A stretch of 64,000 nt of DNA from Angiostrongylus vasorum (GCA_018806985.1 JADANN010000118.1:1-64000); one strand, 5' to 3'; numbered from the stretch's first letter, positions 11,884 to 24,955 are shown. Notes: generated from the sequence alone by a model not told the origin. Translations and numbers: made by a program.

Positions 11884-12220
11884 GCAAAAAAACAGCTAAA
11901 TGCTTGCGCTGGAAATCTGGAAATAAATTAACACGGTTTTTTAAGCTTCCAGGGAGAATCTAGGGGGAACTAGCATTCAGTAGCTCTTAAAGAAAAGAGA
12001 AAAAAGCTTCCCCAAGCTAACCCATACGCAAATCTAAACACCCACGACGACTGCTGATGGTGAGATAATGGACTGAATATAAGAAAGTCATAAATAACCG
12101 AAAATCAGTTGTTCTGCCGCATTATGTAGTCCTTAGGCTCCATGTTATTATAACATGAGGAAAAACAGGAGGAAAATTAAGCAAGTAAGTTCTACTGATT
12201 TTTACAAGAAAATCAAAACA

Positions 12221-12493
12221 AAGGATAAAGCTCCCGCCGTTGATCAATTCCTGAGGTATGCACCATGCACTCGACTCCATTAAGCATCATTAGAGGTGAT
12301 TGAATGCATATCTGGCCTTTACAATGAGTTACGGTGGCCTATCGATGTACCGAGCTAGCGCTGCTATCCTCCCAGACATGTCTGATAGCAATTTGTCGAC
12401 CCCGGAGAGATGGAGCGCTTGGTGAGGCTGGGGCGCATAGATCGATTCCATGTGTATGGCAGGGCGCCTCCAACCACTGCACTACACGCGCTT
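12221..12493 (-). mobile_element. SINE-A copy 6
   Basis: Full length, moderately diverged. Confidence 0.85.
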
Positions 12494-13339
12494 CAGGATA
12501 TAGTGACGAACAAAGGAAATCATTTGGTCACAATATTTCGTGAGGAAGTAAGAAATAATCTATAATAGAACTTATACTGAACATGCTAATCCTCGTAGAG
12601 TTAGGAACAAATAGTTCGGGACCGGTTTTGTTAAGTATTTGGGAAGGCGGTCAGATATCGATATAAAAAATGCATTGAAACTAACCATTAATGATGACAT
12701 TATTGATTCTACAAGGGATGAAAACACGAAACGAACTATTATTCTCTTTAAAAAGGTGTATAGGAAAGGACAATCTCACTAATAGAGGAAGACATAACGG
12801 ACCAGACACAGGCCTACCCAACTTCAAGAGGCAGGAAAAACAGTGAAGGGGAATAACAATAAAAGGAACGGCTGAATCATATTTAATTTGGGAAAAGTGG
12901 AAATATAGGATGAAACCTGAAGTTAGAGCTCCGTTGTGTGAAACGCAGTCTGATGATAAGAGTATTTCGCTTAACTAGTTTTCCACTGGTGACAAATTGT
13001 GATGTACAGCAAGGTTTTCACCAGCGATAAGGCCGTCTAGGATGAGGGAAATCGACATTTCCATGTGGGAACTCAACAATGAGCCTCGACTTTATCCAGA
13101 TTATCCAGAACAGCCAACGATGGCTTGTGGTGGGCAGCAACTGGCACGACTATCTCAGCAGTATAAAAAAAATTTCCCTCAGCCTGATAAACATCGACCA
13201 ATTGCGATTAGTCCAGCACTTTGATTCGAATGGTGATAGGGAAGTATTCGCGTATCAAAGTGACCGATTGTTATTTTCATTATCGTTAGCACTATTGCAT
13301 TCGGCTTGCCTTACATCTTCCTTGAGCGATTAGTCCACT

Positions 13340-13665
13340 AATCATAGGATTTGCTGATATCCTGTCGTCCTAGAGTCCGCGTTGCAATGTGGTAAATTTC
13401 TCTTCAATCCACAAATGCTAGTAGTGGTGGTGGGGGGTAGCTTGTGGTGACGGCCTGAGAGAGCTAGCCCAGCTATCTCGTATTTCTAGGGAAAATCGCG
13501 ATCGACTAGCCTTCAATATACTAATGGAAAGACAACAAAGCCTTAGTTTGCAGCCGAAGCGATGTAAAGCCCCAGGATCGCTATGGATGATAGTTGCAAG
13601 AGAACGAAACGAATGGAAGTGCTAGGACCCGCACGACATGTGAAGACGAGTCATTCAAGTATGTG
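13340..13665 (+). mobile_element. R repeat copy 3 (old)
   Basis: Diverged; the TGGTGACGGCCTGAGAGAGC block and the ORF-start remnant ACCCGCACGACATGTGAAGACG are readable. Confidence 0.5.
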
Positions 13666-13728
13666 TATCACTGATACTATTCTTCGAGGTTGTGGAAGAA
13701 ATAGCTGATTCTGAAGAGCAACCTTGAA

Positions 13729-14170
13729 ATGCTAAAACTCCACCCAGGTAAAATTTTACGTATCCAGATAGGAACCATACACAAAGGCATTTTTGCTGAC
13801 AACATGAAAAATTTAACTATTTATGTAGCTCATGTTGAATTCTTCAGTTCTGGAAGCGATAAAATTTTCGAACTCACTTATGACAGTGATTTAGTTTTGA
13901 AAATATTCTCTGCTATTAGTTGTTGAGATGCTTGAAGAAGTGGTAGTTGGTTACGAGAGCAGAAGGGTGGATGAAGAAGGGCTTCGTAGCTCGATTCGTT
14001 CAACGTCTGTAAGGTTGGATGTCGTCGCGCAACAAAACTCATTGATACTGTCGCAAAGGTTTAGCTCTTGGAACATGTTCTCGATTTCCAAAAAATATTT
14101 ACTTATTCATTTCGATACTTTTGCTAAGATTCAGGACAATTTTGTGGATGATTCCATATGTATATCATAA
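13729..14170 (+). other. Coding-like tract, unidentified
   Basis: Two adjoining frames, 13729-13926 (HPGKILRIQIGTIHKGIF...) and 13928-14170 (SRRVDEEGLRSSIRSTSVRL...), are open and have protein-like composition. There are no recognisable motifs and no clear splice sites. Could be a decayed gene or transposon. Confidence 0.22.
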
Positions 14171-14637
14171 AAATTCAATATAACCATCACCTGATGACGT
14201 CATCGGCCAAGGTATAATTTTTTAACGTCATAGTAAATACAAAAGAGAAATCGGTCAAAGTTCCTGTTTAGATGAAGCTTAGAGTAGACTCCATAACGAC
14301 GATCTCCATGGTTTCCTCCAAAAATTGTGCGGCACTCCTCTGTCGATCTCTCTCAGCCTTAGATTGCCTTTTTGAAATGATGAACGTCTGTTGAATGGTT
14401 AACGATCCCGAACCTCTCGAATAGTTTTTTCAAAGAGCAGCTTCGACTATCAGCTGCAGACGGTCGCTGTTAACAGCAAAACAGCGCCAACAATGTTCGT
14501 TGTTAGAAAAAAAGAAAAAACTTACGGAGCCATTAAGCAAACAATAAGTTTTAAAGTGGTGTGCAGTTACAAAGCGAGAGATAAATTTCATGAATTCTTA
14601 ATTTCTAATTTTTTAATTTTTAATTTTCAATAAACGG

Positions 14638-15105
14638 TGGATAGCAGAGTGGTAGTGGTGTCCGTCATCACTAGCATGGTGCTAGTTCGAATCTCCATAT
14701 GCGTAAAACGACCGATTTATGTAGTACATACAATATACGTCTACTTAGGGACGCATATAAGCGCAGTGGTCGGAGGCGCCCTGCAATACACATAGGATCG
14801 ATCCTCGAGCTCCAGGCTCACCAAGCCTCTCATTCATCCTCGATCGGCAAGTTCGTAGCCGGACTTGTCTGGGAAAAAGTCACTCTCTGCAATCCAACTG
14901 GGAACGCTCCACCCTGGCTATCTCAGGATTCCAGGGGGAATTGCTCGACCAGTATTCTATGACATTTACGACGAAATCAAAATCCTCAAGCAGCAACGGA
15001 AGCCACACGTAAAGGTAGAAGATCTTCGTGGACAATGGATGCGAGGAAACGAACTGAATAAGAGAAGTACTGGGATCCGCCCAGTAGATGTGAGGATGGG
15101 TCACA
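14638..15105 (+). mobile_element. SINE-C copy 1, with an extra head
   Basis: Family description. A tRNA-like head (A box TAGCAGAGTGG, B box GTTCGAATC at about 14690) is followed in full copies by a body with TCACTCTCTGCAATCC, ACATTTACGACGAAATCAAA and an end near GTAGATGTGAGGATGGGTCA. Here a SINE-C head (14638-14697) precedes a unit with a SINE-A-like head (14755-14830) fused to the SINE-C body, so the copy is chimeric. Confidence 0.65.
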
Positions 15106-15747
15106 TAAAAATAAATAAAAACTTTTTCAATAATTTTTTATTAATAAAAATTTCTATTACAGGGCTTCTATAAATTTCATAACAACAAATCTGCCACCAT
15201 TTCTGTTCTAACTTAATATTATTACTATTAGTAAAAAAATTGTTTAGATCCACATATCTCTCTCTTGTGAGGAATCTCAAACAGGTTAACCGCAAGACCA
15301 CATGGCAAGTTCATGTGCTGGTGATATGTATTATCTGTAATTCTGTTCTCCACATTCTTCCTGAGCAAACACGAGGTATTACTTTATTCATCATTATTGT
15401 AAAGGTTGAGTTTTAGCGGATTTCGCCTTCTTCAGAGCGTGGAAACAAGTTGACTGCAATCTGCCCATTCAAACACCTCCATAACCAAGTAGAGAAACCA
15501 TTAAACCAAGATTTCGATCACATTGAAAACAAAATAACTTCTTTGCACAGTCACCGCTTTCTATGAGTCTTCCACTGAGTATATCACGTGGAGACCAACC
15601 GCACAGAGTTCACGTGGAAGTGTCAAGTGCCTCTCACATTAAAATATCAGTCTTAAATACTTTGTGAGATCAAGAGCGATTAGGAGGCCTCCCTCGTTCC
15701 GCTTCATTTTCGGTTTCCTGGAATTAATCCAGAATGCCTGGAGAGTT

Positions 15748-16324
15748 TTACGCGATGGTATTTTTTTCCCCAATTCCGCTGTCCATTCTGTAACACAAGC
15801 GGTCCTGTGAAATCTCTACCCACCACTGTTTATTCCCACCTTGATAACCCTGTTGGAGATATGCATCCTCCTCTGTATATCGAAGTTCGACACTCAGGAA
15901 CACATCACCAGCCACAGGATGGTAAACCGCTGGATGATGATCTAATACATTAGCATGCATACGGGTTATGAATCAGTGACTAGATGCCGTTCAAAAGCGA
16001 GCATATACTAGTCAAGAAATACGGTCACAATCGGGTAGATGCTGATCCTCTATGTTATGCCCGGATTGAATTACTATATGCCCGGCATATTCGCAGATAT
16101 TTAGATGGTCACTATACATTACGTGGGCCCTGTGGGCCCCACAAAATTTTATGTTCGCTCAAGTTCCCTCGTAATCTAGGTGCAGGGGTTAAAATGTCTT
16201 CTTTGGGATGTCCGCGAATATCATTCTGGGAATTGCGAACCACATCCAACTTCAAATACAGCCGGTTGAGCCATAATCCCGTATGTAGATCTTCTAGATA
16301 GCTCAATAATACATCTACGTACAC
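15748..16324 (-). other. Coding-like tract, unidentified
   Basis: Two minus-strand frames: 16324-16112 (DVVRNSQNDIRGHPKEDILT, then a proline-rich end) and 15960-15748 (AGDVFLSVELRYTEEDAYLQ, KQWWVEISQDRLCYRMDSG). The interval between them is closed in all minus frames. The plus strand is also open over 15984-16301. Possibly remnants of a retroelement polyprotein; not identified. Confidence 0.25.
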
Positions 16325-17149
16325 GTCTCTTAGGTCGTTATGTCGTTTGTTTCTCGCATATTTATCGTTAGCCCTTTAACTGACAAATGGCACCTGTGTT
16401 CTGTTGATATATGCGAAAAGGTAATGATGTCGTCGGAAAGATGACCACTTGGTAGAAATTTTCAACAATGCTCTAGGTCAGCTTTGTTGCATCAAACTGC
16501 TTCATTATCCACTGCAATTCGGTGGTGGAGCACTTCGATGAGACGATTTCATCCTGGCGGTATCCTATTCACACGTGGTGCTGCTGTTTCAACCTCAAGC
16601 ATGGGCTATTAAACCTTTGTGTACAAGTATCACAACGACAACAATATAAAGAGGATAAAATGTAAAGCGTGAGACGTAAGCATAATTTCAATACATTGGT
16701 GATACAAGACGAAGAATGAATACAGTAAAGCACTAATCTAGTCCATGTTAAGTGGTAGAGGAATGAGAGCAAAGGATGATGGCGACCTCTAGACATCGTT
16801 TGAAAGCAGATGAGACTATAGTGCACTTGACCCTTTCTTCGTGCGTGTCTTTTGTCAGTTGTGCAGGTGTTGACATACAGAGCTATCAGGAGCGCGTTGT
16901 TAACTTATACAAGGTTGTTACATTAACTTTTATTGCAGCTAACGCCCCCAGCGCTTTCTCCTTCTTCAAGGACGCAATGATATTCATCTTCATGCCGAGG
17001 TTAAATGAAAGTCGGTTTTCAAGGAATCTACACGTAATGTAAGAAAGCTGACATCCTTTTACATTATGTGAAAATAGGTAATGAAATAATATATGATTAT
17101 GAGAATAAATACGTGATAATACCAAGACACAGAGTATTCTACGAGGTAT

Positions 17150-17275
17150 AGATGTCGAAACGTTAACAGAATAGATATTTTATACCTTCTTGTCTACTTC
17201 TTCTCAGCTTAACAATCCAAGAAGGTATTGATTACTTATACTAGGATTAAATAAGAGTCGGCTTTTATTAATGGA
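17150..17275. repeat. F-type fragment
   Basis: Carries GATGTCGAAACGTTAACAG and a distal GGATTAAATAAGAGTCGGC, the two landmark motifs of the F family. A related piece lies at about 16930-17020. Confidence 0.5.
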
Positions 17276-17833
17276 CCATTTTCTCCACTGCAGCAAAGGT
17301 GTAATGTGTTTATTGTTCGAGAAGAATGGTAGCATTGTGAGATGGGGACCATTTTCCACGAGATAGACAGTGGTCCCTATAAAAAATTTTTTGGCAACAA
17401 TATTATTGCAGCAATAACGAGGACAACCCTAGATGAGCTAACACGAGGACAGTAAACAAACTTTATTCGGTTAACGTCGTCTTCCTCAGAGCCGATGACC
17501 CCAGTTGATGTCCAGATTTCGTCGTGCCTCGATATGGTGTCTTCGTCGTCATTGTTTTGTTATGTTCACTTTCACGTGTTTTTTAAATATTATTTTTTAT
17601 TTTCATACGACCCGTCTACCCATTTACTCTGTGGATCTCAGAACTTCTCATATTCGATTCGTTTCCTCGCATTCATCATCCACTAAGGTCTTCCAACTTT
17701 TACGTGTCATTTCGGCTGCTGCTTGAGGATTTTGATTTCATCTTGAATGTCGTAGAATGCTCGTCGATTCGATTCTCCTTGGAGTCTTGAGATAATCGAG
17801 ATAGAGCGTTCCATGATGGATTGCAGAGAGTGT

Positions 17834-18218
17834 CCAGGATGGACCTTCTATTAACCTCGGCATTGGAATATGAATGCGTCGTTTTCTTGTTCAGCAATCG
17901 CGAGGTTGTTAAACAGCATACATTTACTTCCATAGAAAAAACACAATACAATACAATACAATACAACAGTAGCTGACGTTTCGGCAGTATCGCCTTCTTC
18001 AGAGCCTGGAAGGGCATACTGATATACAATTTACTAGGCCAAACGCTTCAATAACACTTACAAAAGACGAAAAACTTCTTCGAAAAACGAAACCTTTCCA
18101 GGTTCTGAAGAAGGCGATACTGCCAAAACGTCAGCTACTGTTGTATTGTATTGTGTTTTTCTATGGAAATAAATGTATGCTGTTTTAACAACCTCGCGAT
18201 TGCTGAACAAGAAAACGA
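17834..18218. mobile_element. Foldback element F6 with 12-bp target duplication
   Basis: 385 bp inserted in SINE-C copy 2. It is flanked by TGCAGAGAGTGT at 17822-17833 and 18219-18230. Its arms, 17879-18013 and about 18093-18218, are nearly perfect complements and include GCAATCGCGAGGTTGTT, an ACAAT pentamer run and CTGACGTTTCGGCAGTATCG. The spacer is about 80 bp. A 44-bp non-palindromic lead (17834-17878) contains TTAACCTCGGCAT. Confidence 0.85.
17943..17967. repeat. ACAAT pentamer run
   Basis: Five tandem ACAAT-type units in the left arm of foldback F6; the right arm (about 18141-18155) has fewer units. Confidence 0.85.
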
Positions 18219-18767
18219 TGCAGAGAGTGTGCTATTCCCGGACAAGCCTGGTACCATTTCCCCCACCCAGGATGGAAAGAGGCCACAGTGCTAGCGATGA
18301 CCGGCACCACTACCACTGTACTATCCACATTCCTGTATTATAAATTAATAGGACGAAATTTCAATTTGGAAAAAAAGGAGTAGTAGAGATCGGTTACATG
18401 TATTTATGCTGTGCGAACTCTCTTGTTGAGTTGACACGAGGTTGATATCACACATATGGAACTACGATTGGAATTGCATGTATTAAATATTGATGGCGAG
18501 CTTTACCGAGAGCAAACATTCTGAGTTATTACGAGACGTACCAGCAAGAAATTTTCTACTTATAAGAAAAGTATTACCGTTAGAAAAAAGAATTATATGT
18601 ATTTGAAGTCGTTCTTCCACGTGAACACACGTGTGGTGCCACACCGAACAAAACAGCGCTGAAAAACGGGGCCGCCGAAACGTCAATCATCTTACCACAG
18701 AAACAACAACAACTGGCAAAAACCTCGCATTAGCTCGTAACGAGGGCTGTTCTTAAAGTTTAAATTA

Positions 18768-19050
18768 AAGGATAAAAAGACGAGGCTCTCGGCTTTGATC
18801 TATCCCTGAGGGATGCGCCGTGCCTTTGAGTTCATTAAGCATCGTTTGGAGGTGATTGAATGCATATCTGGCCTTTGCAATGACTCGCGGTGGCCTACCG
18901 ATGTATCGAGCCAGTGCTGCTATCCTCCCAGACAAGTCTGGTACCAATTTGCCGACCCAGCAGGGGAAGGAAGGCTTGGTGGGCAAGTGGCGCGGGAATC
19001 GATCTCAGGTGTATTGGAGGGCCCTCTGGCCACTGCGCCACACGCGCCCT
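18768..19050 (-). mobile_element. SINE-A copy 7
   Basis: Full length and among the best preserved; the tRNA head ends in GGGCGCGTGTGGCGCAGTGG on the minus strand. Confidence 0.88.
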
Positions 19051-20024
19051 TGAACGATAGTAATACATGGTATTAATAGTAGCATATATACAACTTATCT
19101 ACATAGAGCGATAGCGTAAGGTCCTTCCTATAATTCTCTGGTGTTCTAAACACCAGCACATACGTGAAGTCGTGAAATCAGGAGTCGTCGATATGATCAC
19201 CACTACCATGCTTTCTTGGCCAACCATCGGATTTTCAACTTTTTTGGTTAGGACTAAATTATTTACACCACTTGATGGTTCCCCCAGGTTATTGTCATCA
19301 TGTCCACCATTTTACTTGAATTACTGGCACAAGAAGTGTTACTTAGAAGATCCACTGATTCACTGAACCTTCATTAAACATAAACATTTGATTCCTACGA
19401 ACGCCTTTCACAGTGTGAACTGGATCCTCGACATAAGACTTTCACCTCATCGGACCTATGAGAAAATTCAAAAAGTGAATCCTGTATAGCTTATTTATTT
19501 AGGGTTTCCTTTAGCACCGGATTTATCGAAATCGATAATCGATGATCTAGTAAGTGTTTGAAGGAAAAAACACTGAAAGTAGCTCGAAAGGCGAACGGTC
19601 GTGAATCTGGTACAGGTCTCAGGCGACTTTGAAATAAAGAAAAGAAATTGAGTGAAACAAATAAGATTTGAGTCACAAAAACGAGCCAACGAAACCTAAT
19701 CATAGATAGAATTCCAGACTTATTCAATTTCTTTTCATCAGGATAAAGACAAATAAACCCCCTACAAAGATCCATTTTCCACTGGGTTTAAGACTTACTG
19801 ATGCCCACCGTACGTGAAAAAATACCTCACAACGAGTATCGAATAAGGCAGTAATGGAGGTTATTGGTAATGTGATCAGTCGACCGACACAATAAGTACA
19901 ACCAGTTTTCATTAAGGCCATATGATTTTTTAAAAAAGGAGACAAACATCATAGGACTATAGTTTGATCCAGCGCGCCCAGCTTCTTGCGGTGTTGGCAA
20001 ATTGGTAGCAGACTTCTTCACTGC

Positions 20025-20185
20025 ACAAAATAGATGTGCATTCAACCACAAGGATGCTGAGATATAAACAAAACTCAGAATCCCGAGTGAGCCTCAAACC
20101 CGCGATTATTCTTTCCGGAACTTCACGTGCTGTCCACTGTACCAACCCCGGCTCCTGGTTTCTCTTCTCTCAGCTAATTTTTTTT
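20025..20185 (-). mobile_element. SINE-B copy 6, head-to-head with copy 7
   Basis: Core on the minus strand, meeting copy 7 near 20186. Confidence 0.7.
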
Positions 20186-20186
20186 A

Positions 20187-20445
20187 TTGTGATTTCGACT
20201 ACAGCTCCATTCTAACTGGGTCTAATGCAGATTTGTATCCTTTAGATCATTACCGTTGAGGTGTAATTGCTGAGAGCACCATTAGGGTAAAAACTGGCCA
20301 GAAAGAAAGGCAAAGCAAAGGCATCGATTGGTGTAGTGAATAAAACATGAGCCGCCGAAAAGTGCAGTAAAGGATTCGGAAATCACCTGAGATTCCGAGT
20401 TTTGTTCATATCTCAGAATCCTTGTGGTTGTATTTCAGACCACAC
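20187..20445 (+). mobile_element. SINE-B copy 7
   Basis: Long copy with the 5' block GTGATTTCGACTACAGC and the core; inverted relative to copy 6. Confidence 0.72.
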
Positions 20446-21061
20446 CTGCTATAAAAGCAAGAATAGGCAGTAAATAGAACTCAAAACGTATGCATTCATT
20501 CAACTCTACTATCCTACGCATTGAGTAGAATGCGCGGAAAATTCCTGATTGATCGGTCAGCTCCGAATGCTTTGTCTGATGACATTACTATAGGTGAGTG
20601 ACCTTGCTAGACCAATGTTAGCGATAGAAATGCCACAAATCAAAAATAGTTCAGTTCCTGAATGCTCGAAGACCTATGAAACTCCGTACACAAAGATCAG
20701 TAATAGTCGACGAGAATGGAACGACATCTGTATATTATTCAAAATAAGACGAAAGTTTAGTTATGGTATTTTCCTCACAATGGAAGAAATCCCTAGAGTT
20801 ATGGAAACACTTTTGGAAGATTTTTGAGTCCATCCATAACCTAAGCTATAGATTTGATGAGTTCGAAATGGTAGTGGAAGATACTTTGCCTATGTGAGCA
20901 ACTGCAAGAGGACATGCTGCTTTGATCGATGTGCAGCGGTTTTTCTTTTCATGCGTAACCGGGCGGGAAAGAACCGTCGTAAAAAAAAATTGTATGGAAG
21001 GGAAACATATCTTTGACGAAAACCACTAATGACGTAATGCTTGGCCTTCTATTTACCGCCT

Positions 21062-21420
21062 ATTATTTTCTCATGACAGGGTAATATGTGAAGTACAACC
21101 ATAATAATGCTGAGATATTTGCGAAAGATCTTGCCTGGGGTCCGAGTTTTGCAAATATCTCACCATCATTGTTGTTGTATTTCTAATAACATCCTGATGT
21201 GAAGAAGTAATAGTTGGCAAGTAGAAAGTTAAGAATTGTGATTTCGACTACAGCCTCAGCTTAACCGGTTCAATGCCGATTAGTGCTCCCCAGGTCATTC
21301 GCGTTGATGGGTGATTGCTGTAATAGCACCGTTAGGGTAAAAAAAATTGGCTGAGAGAAAGGAAGAGCATGTGCATTAGTGATGCCGTGGATAACATGGG
21401 AAAGTGGTGGCTTAAGCATC
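21062..21420. mobile_element. SINE-B cluster, mixed orientation
   Basis: A minus-strand tail and core fragment (about 21062-21130) faces a plus-strand core and tail (about 21145-21232). A plus-strand 5' block and head follow (about 21237-21420). The first two form a small palindrome around GATATTTGC / GCAAATATC. Confidence 0.65.
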
Positions 21421-21579
21421 ACTCAAACATTTTAAACATCATTCGTCACGTACTGTTCAGATTTGCATAATAACGTATCATTACAGAATCGACTATTCGG
21501 GCAAAGGTTCGAGATTATATGGTCGTATCGAAAACTGTTAATCCTAATTTCTAGTTCCGCATTCCATTCCTTGAAAAAA

Positions 21580-21860
21580 AGAAGGAGTCCAGCGTTTCCA
21601 TCAGAAGCCCAGCTAAGACTAAACCAATGCCAGGATCCGCAACAGTCATGGTATCAAACTAGTCGCATGGTGGCAAATCTCCCTCTGATCCACAAGGGCG
21701 GCGACTGCCAGCGGTGGTGACGACCTGGGGCAGACTTTGGCCAGGCCGACCTCACACTCTAGGGAACCACAATGGCTAAACCAGCAAATCTCCGGAAAAT
21801 GGAAATTGTGCTGCGGACCGCACAACCAGTGAAGACAGCCATCCGAGTGTCCAAGTAAGT
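21580..21860 (+). mobile_element. R repeat copy 4
   Basis: 5'-truncated, with the cleanest ORF start of the family (28 codons open before the end of the repeat at CCAAGTA). Confidence 0.75.
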
Positions 21861-23270
21861 ATTCCTTGAAACCTATGATGGTTAAGTGGCAATCGAATAT
21901 CTTCATAAGAAGCGATCCAGAAAAAAATTGCCAACAACGGCGTAATTACAACTAGAAACTTTGCAAATCATATTAAACAGGGAAGTAGAAAAGGGTTATC
22001 TCAGTATTGATATCGAAAAAAAGAGGACTAGAACCTGATGATTTGAAAATCATAGTAGTAGTCAACGCGAAGTCGAAAACACGTGAACTACCGCTGTTCG
22101 GTAAGTGTCGTCGAAAGTCGACTGTCGTGATTAATCGAATGATGGATGGATTCGTCCAACGTTTGTCCGGCGAACACCAGTTGCCGTACTTTAGCCCTGA
22201 CGTCACCAAAAAAGCAAATCTGGTCATACTGCGCACTTTCAATGCCCATGTTAGCTCCACTATAAAAGTACGGAACAAATAAACATGACATCTGCCTACT
22301 AAATTACTTATTTAGTAGGTTACCAACTACTCGATTATATGTAGCATTGCCAATTTACTTAGGCACTAGACTTTTACCTAAGGATGTTTTAAATATATCG
22401 AAAAAAAGTAAAGTGCAACTTTCAGTGATATAATATAAAAGTAACAATAATATTAATAAAAATGATAAGATAATACGACACTCAGGATCCACAAGATTTC
22501 GGGAAGTTTTAGAGTCCAGTGTTTTCATAGATGACATCACGTAAATGTTTCTCAAGGGTTTGTACATCTATAAAACGCTAGGTATGCTTCTGGAAACTAT
22601 GATTAGCATGAAATCTTTAATAAAAGGCGCTTAAATGTAAAGTGTAATATTTTTATAAGCCGATAACAATTTGTGCAGCCCAGTGCACGGAAGGGCCGAT
22701 TGCTTATAAACCAGCTCGAGTTCAATCCTAAATGGCATATTAGCGAAAGTCTCTGTGTTTATACGTTCGCCATACGTTTGCAGCTTCATTTGGAGAAGTT
22801 AAAGCACAAACATGTTTACCATTTGGCTGGTCTCTTCACAGTTTGCTTCGAACGCATAATATTTATTCTAATTTACAAATCTGACTCGAATATCAGCGAA
22901 ATACTAGCATGACATAGGCAACCATCAAGGGACGTCATCACATCATCGGTTCTCACTCTCAAATTCTATTTTGTCCTGGCGACTGAAAGAAATTTCACTG
23001 ACGTGGAAAACTATGCTTGCAACGATTGTAGAGACGAGATAAAAATTAATCAGTAGTGGCTATAAGAAAACGAACGGGAACACTGGGCACGAGAAGCCAA
23101 CGATGTTCTTGAGCTCAGAGTTCGTCGGCTAAATTCCTCACTACGGAGAATTCAATCGCTGCTGCTCAACTTGAGGGCAATTTTTTTCAACTTTGTAGGT
23201 TATTTTCATTAGAACAAGAGATGAACTATAACAATTGCAAGACTATTTTACTTTTTTATTTTCTGCCTTC
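21861..23270. other. Interval without recognised gene
   Basis: A 91-codon plus-strand frame at 22007-22282 (CRRKSTVVINRMMDGFVQRL...) is open, but it lacks splice signals or family resemblance. The rest is AT-rich with nothing recognised. Confidence 0.3.
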
Positions 23271-23271
23271 T

Positions 23272-23405
23272 ATACTTTTTATGGCAGGTTATTACGCGAA
23301 AGACAACCACAACATTGCTGAGATATTTGCAAAACTCCGGACCGTAGGTTCGTTCCCCACCTCAAACACCTGCGGTCCGGGGTTTTGTAAATATAATAGC
23401 AAGAC
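23272..23405. mobile_element. SINE-B palindromic remnant
   Basis: Minus tail and core (23272-23350) directly faces a plus core fragment (23355-23405): TTTGCAAAACTCCGGACCG on one side and CGGTCCGGGGTTTTG on the other. Confidence 0.65.
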
Positions 23406-23715
23406 TGTTCCCATCATTAAGCTTAAACGAAGTCGTTGTACACTTCCTTCAAGGTATAACTATAGTCATGTTCTTCTGTTCATCCACAAATTTTGTTCAC
23501 AATCTTTGCCTTATCCAGAAAACATTGAGGACGAAGAGAGCCAGTCTGCTTTTTTTTTCGTTGAATGGGAACAAATTTCAGTCAGAATAGACTTTACCTT
23601 ATTTATTACCCCAAAACAATAGTTAATGTTAACGAAGGTTTGATAAACCTCGTTATCTTAGTATACATAATAAAGTTGTAAAAAAGGGTAGAATAGTCTG
23701 CATATCACAGCATAA

Positions 23716-23815
23716 GGGCACGTGTAGCTCAGTGGTTAGAAGTGCATTGCCATGCACACTGAATCATTGCTTCATACCACACCCTTGGCTCCCAAAGCGT
23801 TCCATCACTTTCCAA
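23716..23815 (+). mobile_element. SINE-A copy 8 (head only)
   Basis: Only the tRNA-like head (GTGTAGCTCAGTGG) and the first part of the body remain. Confidence 0.55.
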
Positions 23816-24457
23816 ACTAGCACCAGAGTTTTACGGAAAGACAACTGGCTCATCAATAGGTTTCTGTAAACCATCACATAATACAGAATATTTATGGTTG
23901 TTTTTTATTTCAAAGAAAAATGAGATTTGAGATATGAGAGATGTAAACATTTGAGAAAATGGTATTCCCAGGAGAATGTAGGGTTGAACGTCACTTTTCG
24001 CTGCGTGGTTATCCATTCCATATAAGGCACAGCTAATTTTCAGAACATTGTGGATCAACTATTCATAACTTTTCAAGAAGCTTGAGAACTTTTAGTAATT
24101 GGATCAGATTTTCGCAATTTCATTGGGTTATTTTTCATTTACTATGGAGATATCTAGCTTCAGTAGAGCTATTTTTTTTCTCCCCGAATCTTGCGAGACT
24201 TTACAAATTTTCTTAACAAGTTCTTAAGTCAATGCTGTACAATTTGAACATGTACTACATCGAGCTTCTCGTTTCAAGATCATCTTTTGCTTGAAGACCT
24301 ACAAACGTTTATACAGTCTGAAGATCAGAATGGAACCTACACAAAACTTTTCTTTTTTGCGAAGCTTTATTCAAAATAATTGGATTAACTGCTTTTTGAG
24401 AAACCATGATAAAGTGCAAAGATTATGATGTTAACCGTCATTCATCGATGCTATCGA

Positions 24458-24726
24458 GCTCGCGTGGCGCAGTGGTTGGAGACATTCTGCAACAGACGTA
24501 GAATCGATCCCCGCGCCCATAGCCCATTAAGCCTTTCATCTCTCCGGGGTCAGGAAACTGGTACCAGACTTGTCTGAGAGGATATCAGGACTAGCACGAC
24601 ACATCGGTAGACCACCGCGAGTCATTGTAAAGGCGAGATATGCATTCAATCATTGCCAAACGATGCTTATTGAAGCCGAATGCACGGTGCATCCCTTAGG
24701 GATTGATTAACGCCAAGAGCTTTACT
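24458..24726 (+). mobile_element. SINE-A copy 9
   Basis: Full length, well preserved, followed within 60 bp by an F-type repeat. Confidence 0.87.
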
Positions 24727-24764
24727 TTTCTCTTATCGAATCACTGCAGTCAACTTCTTTAGTA

Positions 24765-24955
24765 CATTTCTAAACCGCCTTTCACTTAACCTTAGCATAA
24801 ATAGCCAGTATAATTTTGTAGATTGTCACAGCTTGCAGTAGTTAAGAAAAAACACATATTCGGGTTACAGTTATTGCAAAATTTTTATTTGACCAACAGG
24901 ATGAACGGTTCGCAGCTCTGACGAAGGCGAAGGCGAAGGCGAAGGCGCTGAAAAA
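24765..24955. repeat. F-type fragment with GAAGGC tandem
   Basis: Contains TTTCACTTAACCTTAGC and, at 24923-24948, four copies of the hexamer GAAGGC expanded from the family's GACGAAGGCG motif. Confidence 0.5.

Larger units (their letters stand above)
17590..18330 (-). mobile_element. SINE-C copy 2, split by a foldback insertion
   Basis: The body occupies 17590-17833 and the head 18219-18330, both minus strand. Between them lies a 385-bp foldback element flanked by a 12-bp duplication of the SINE sequence. Confidence 0.72.
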
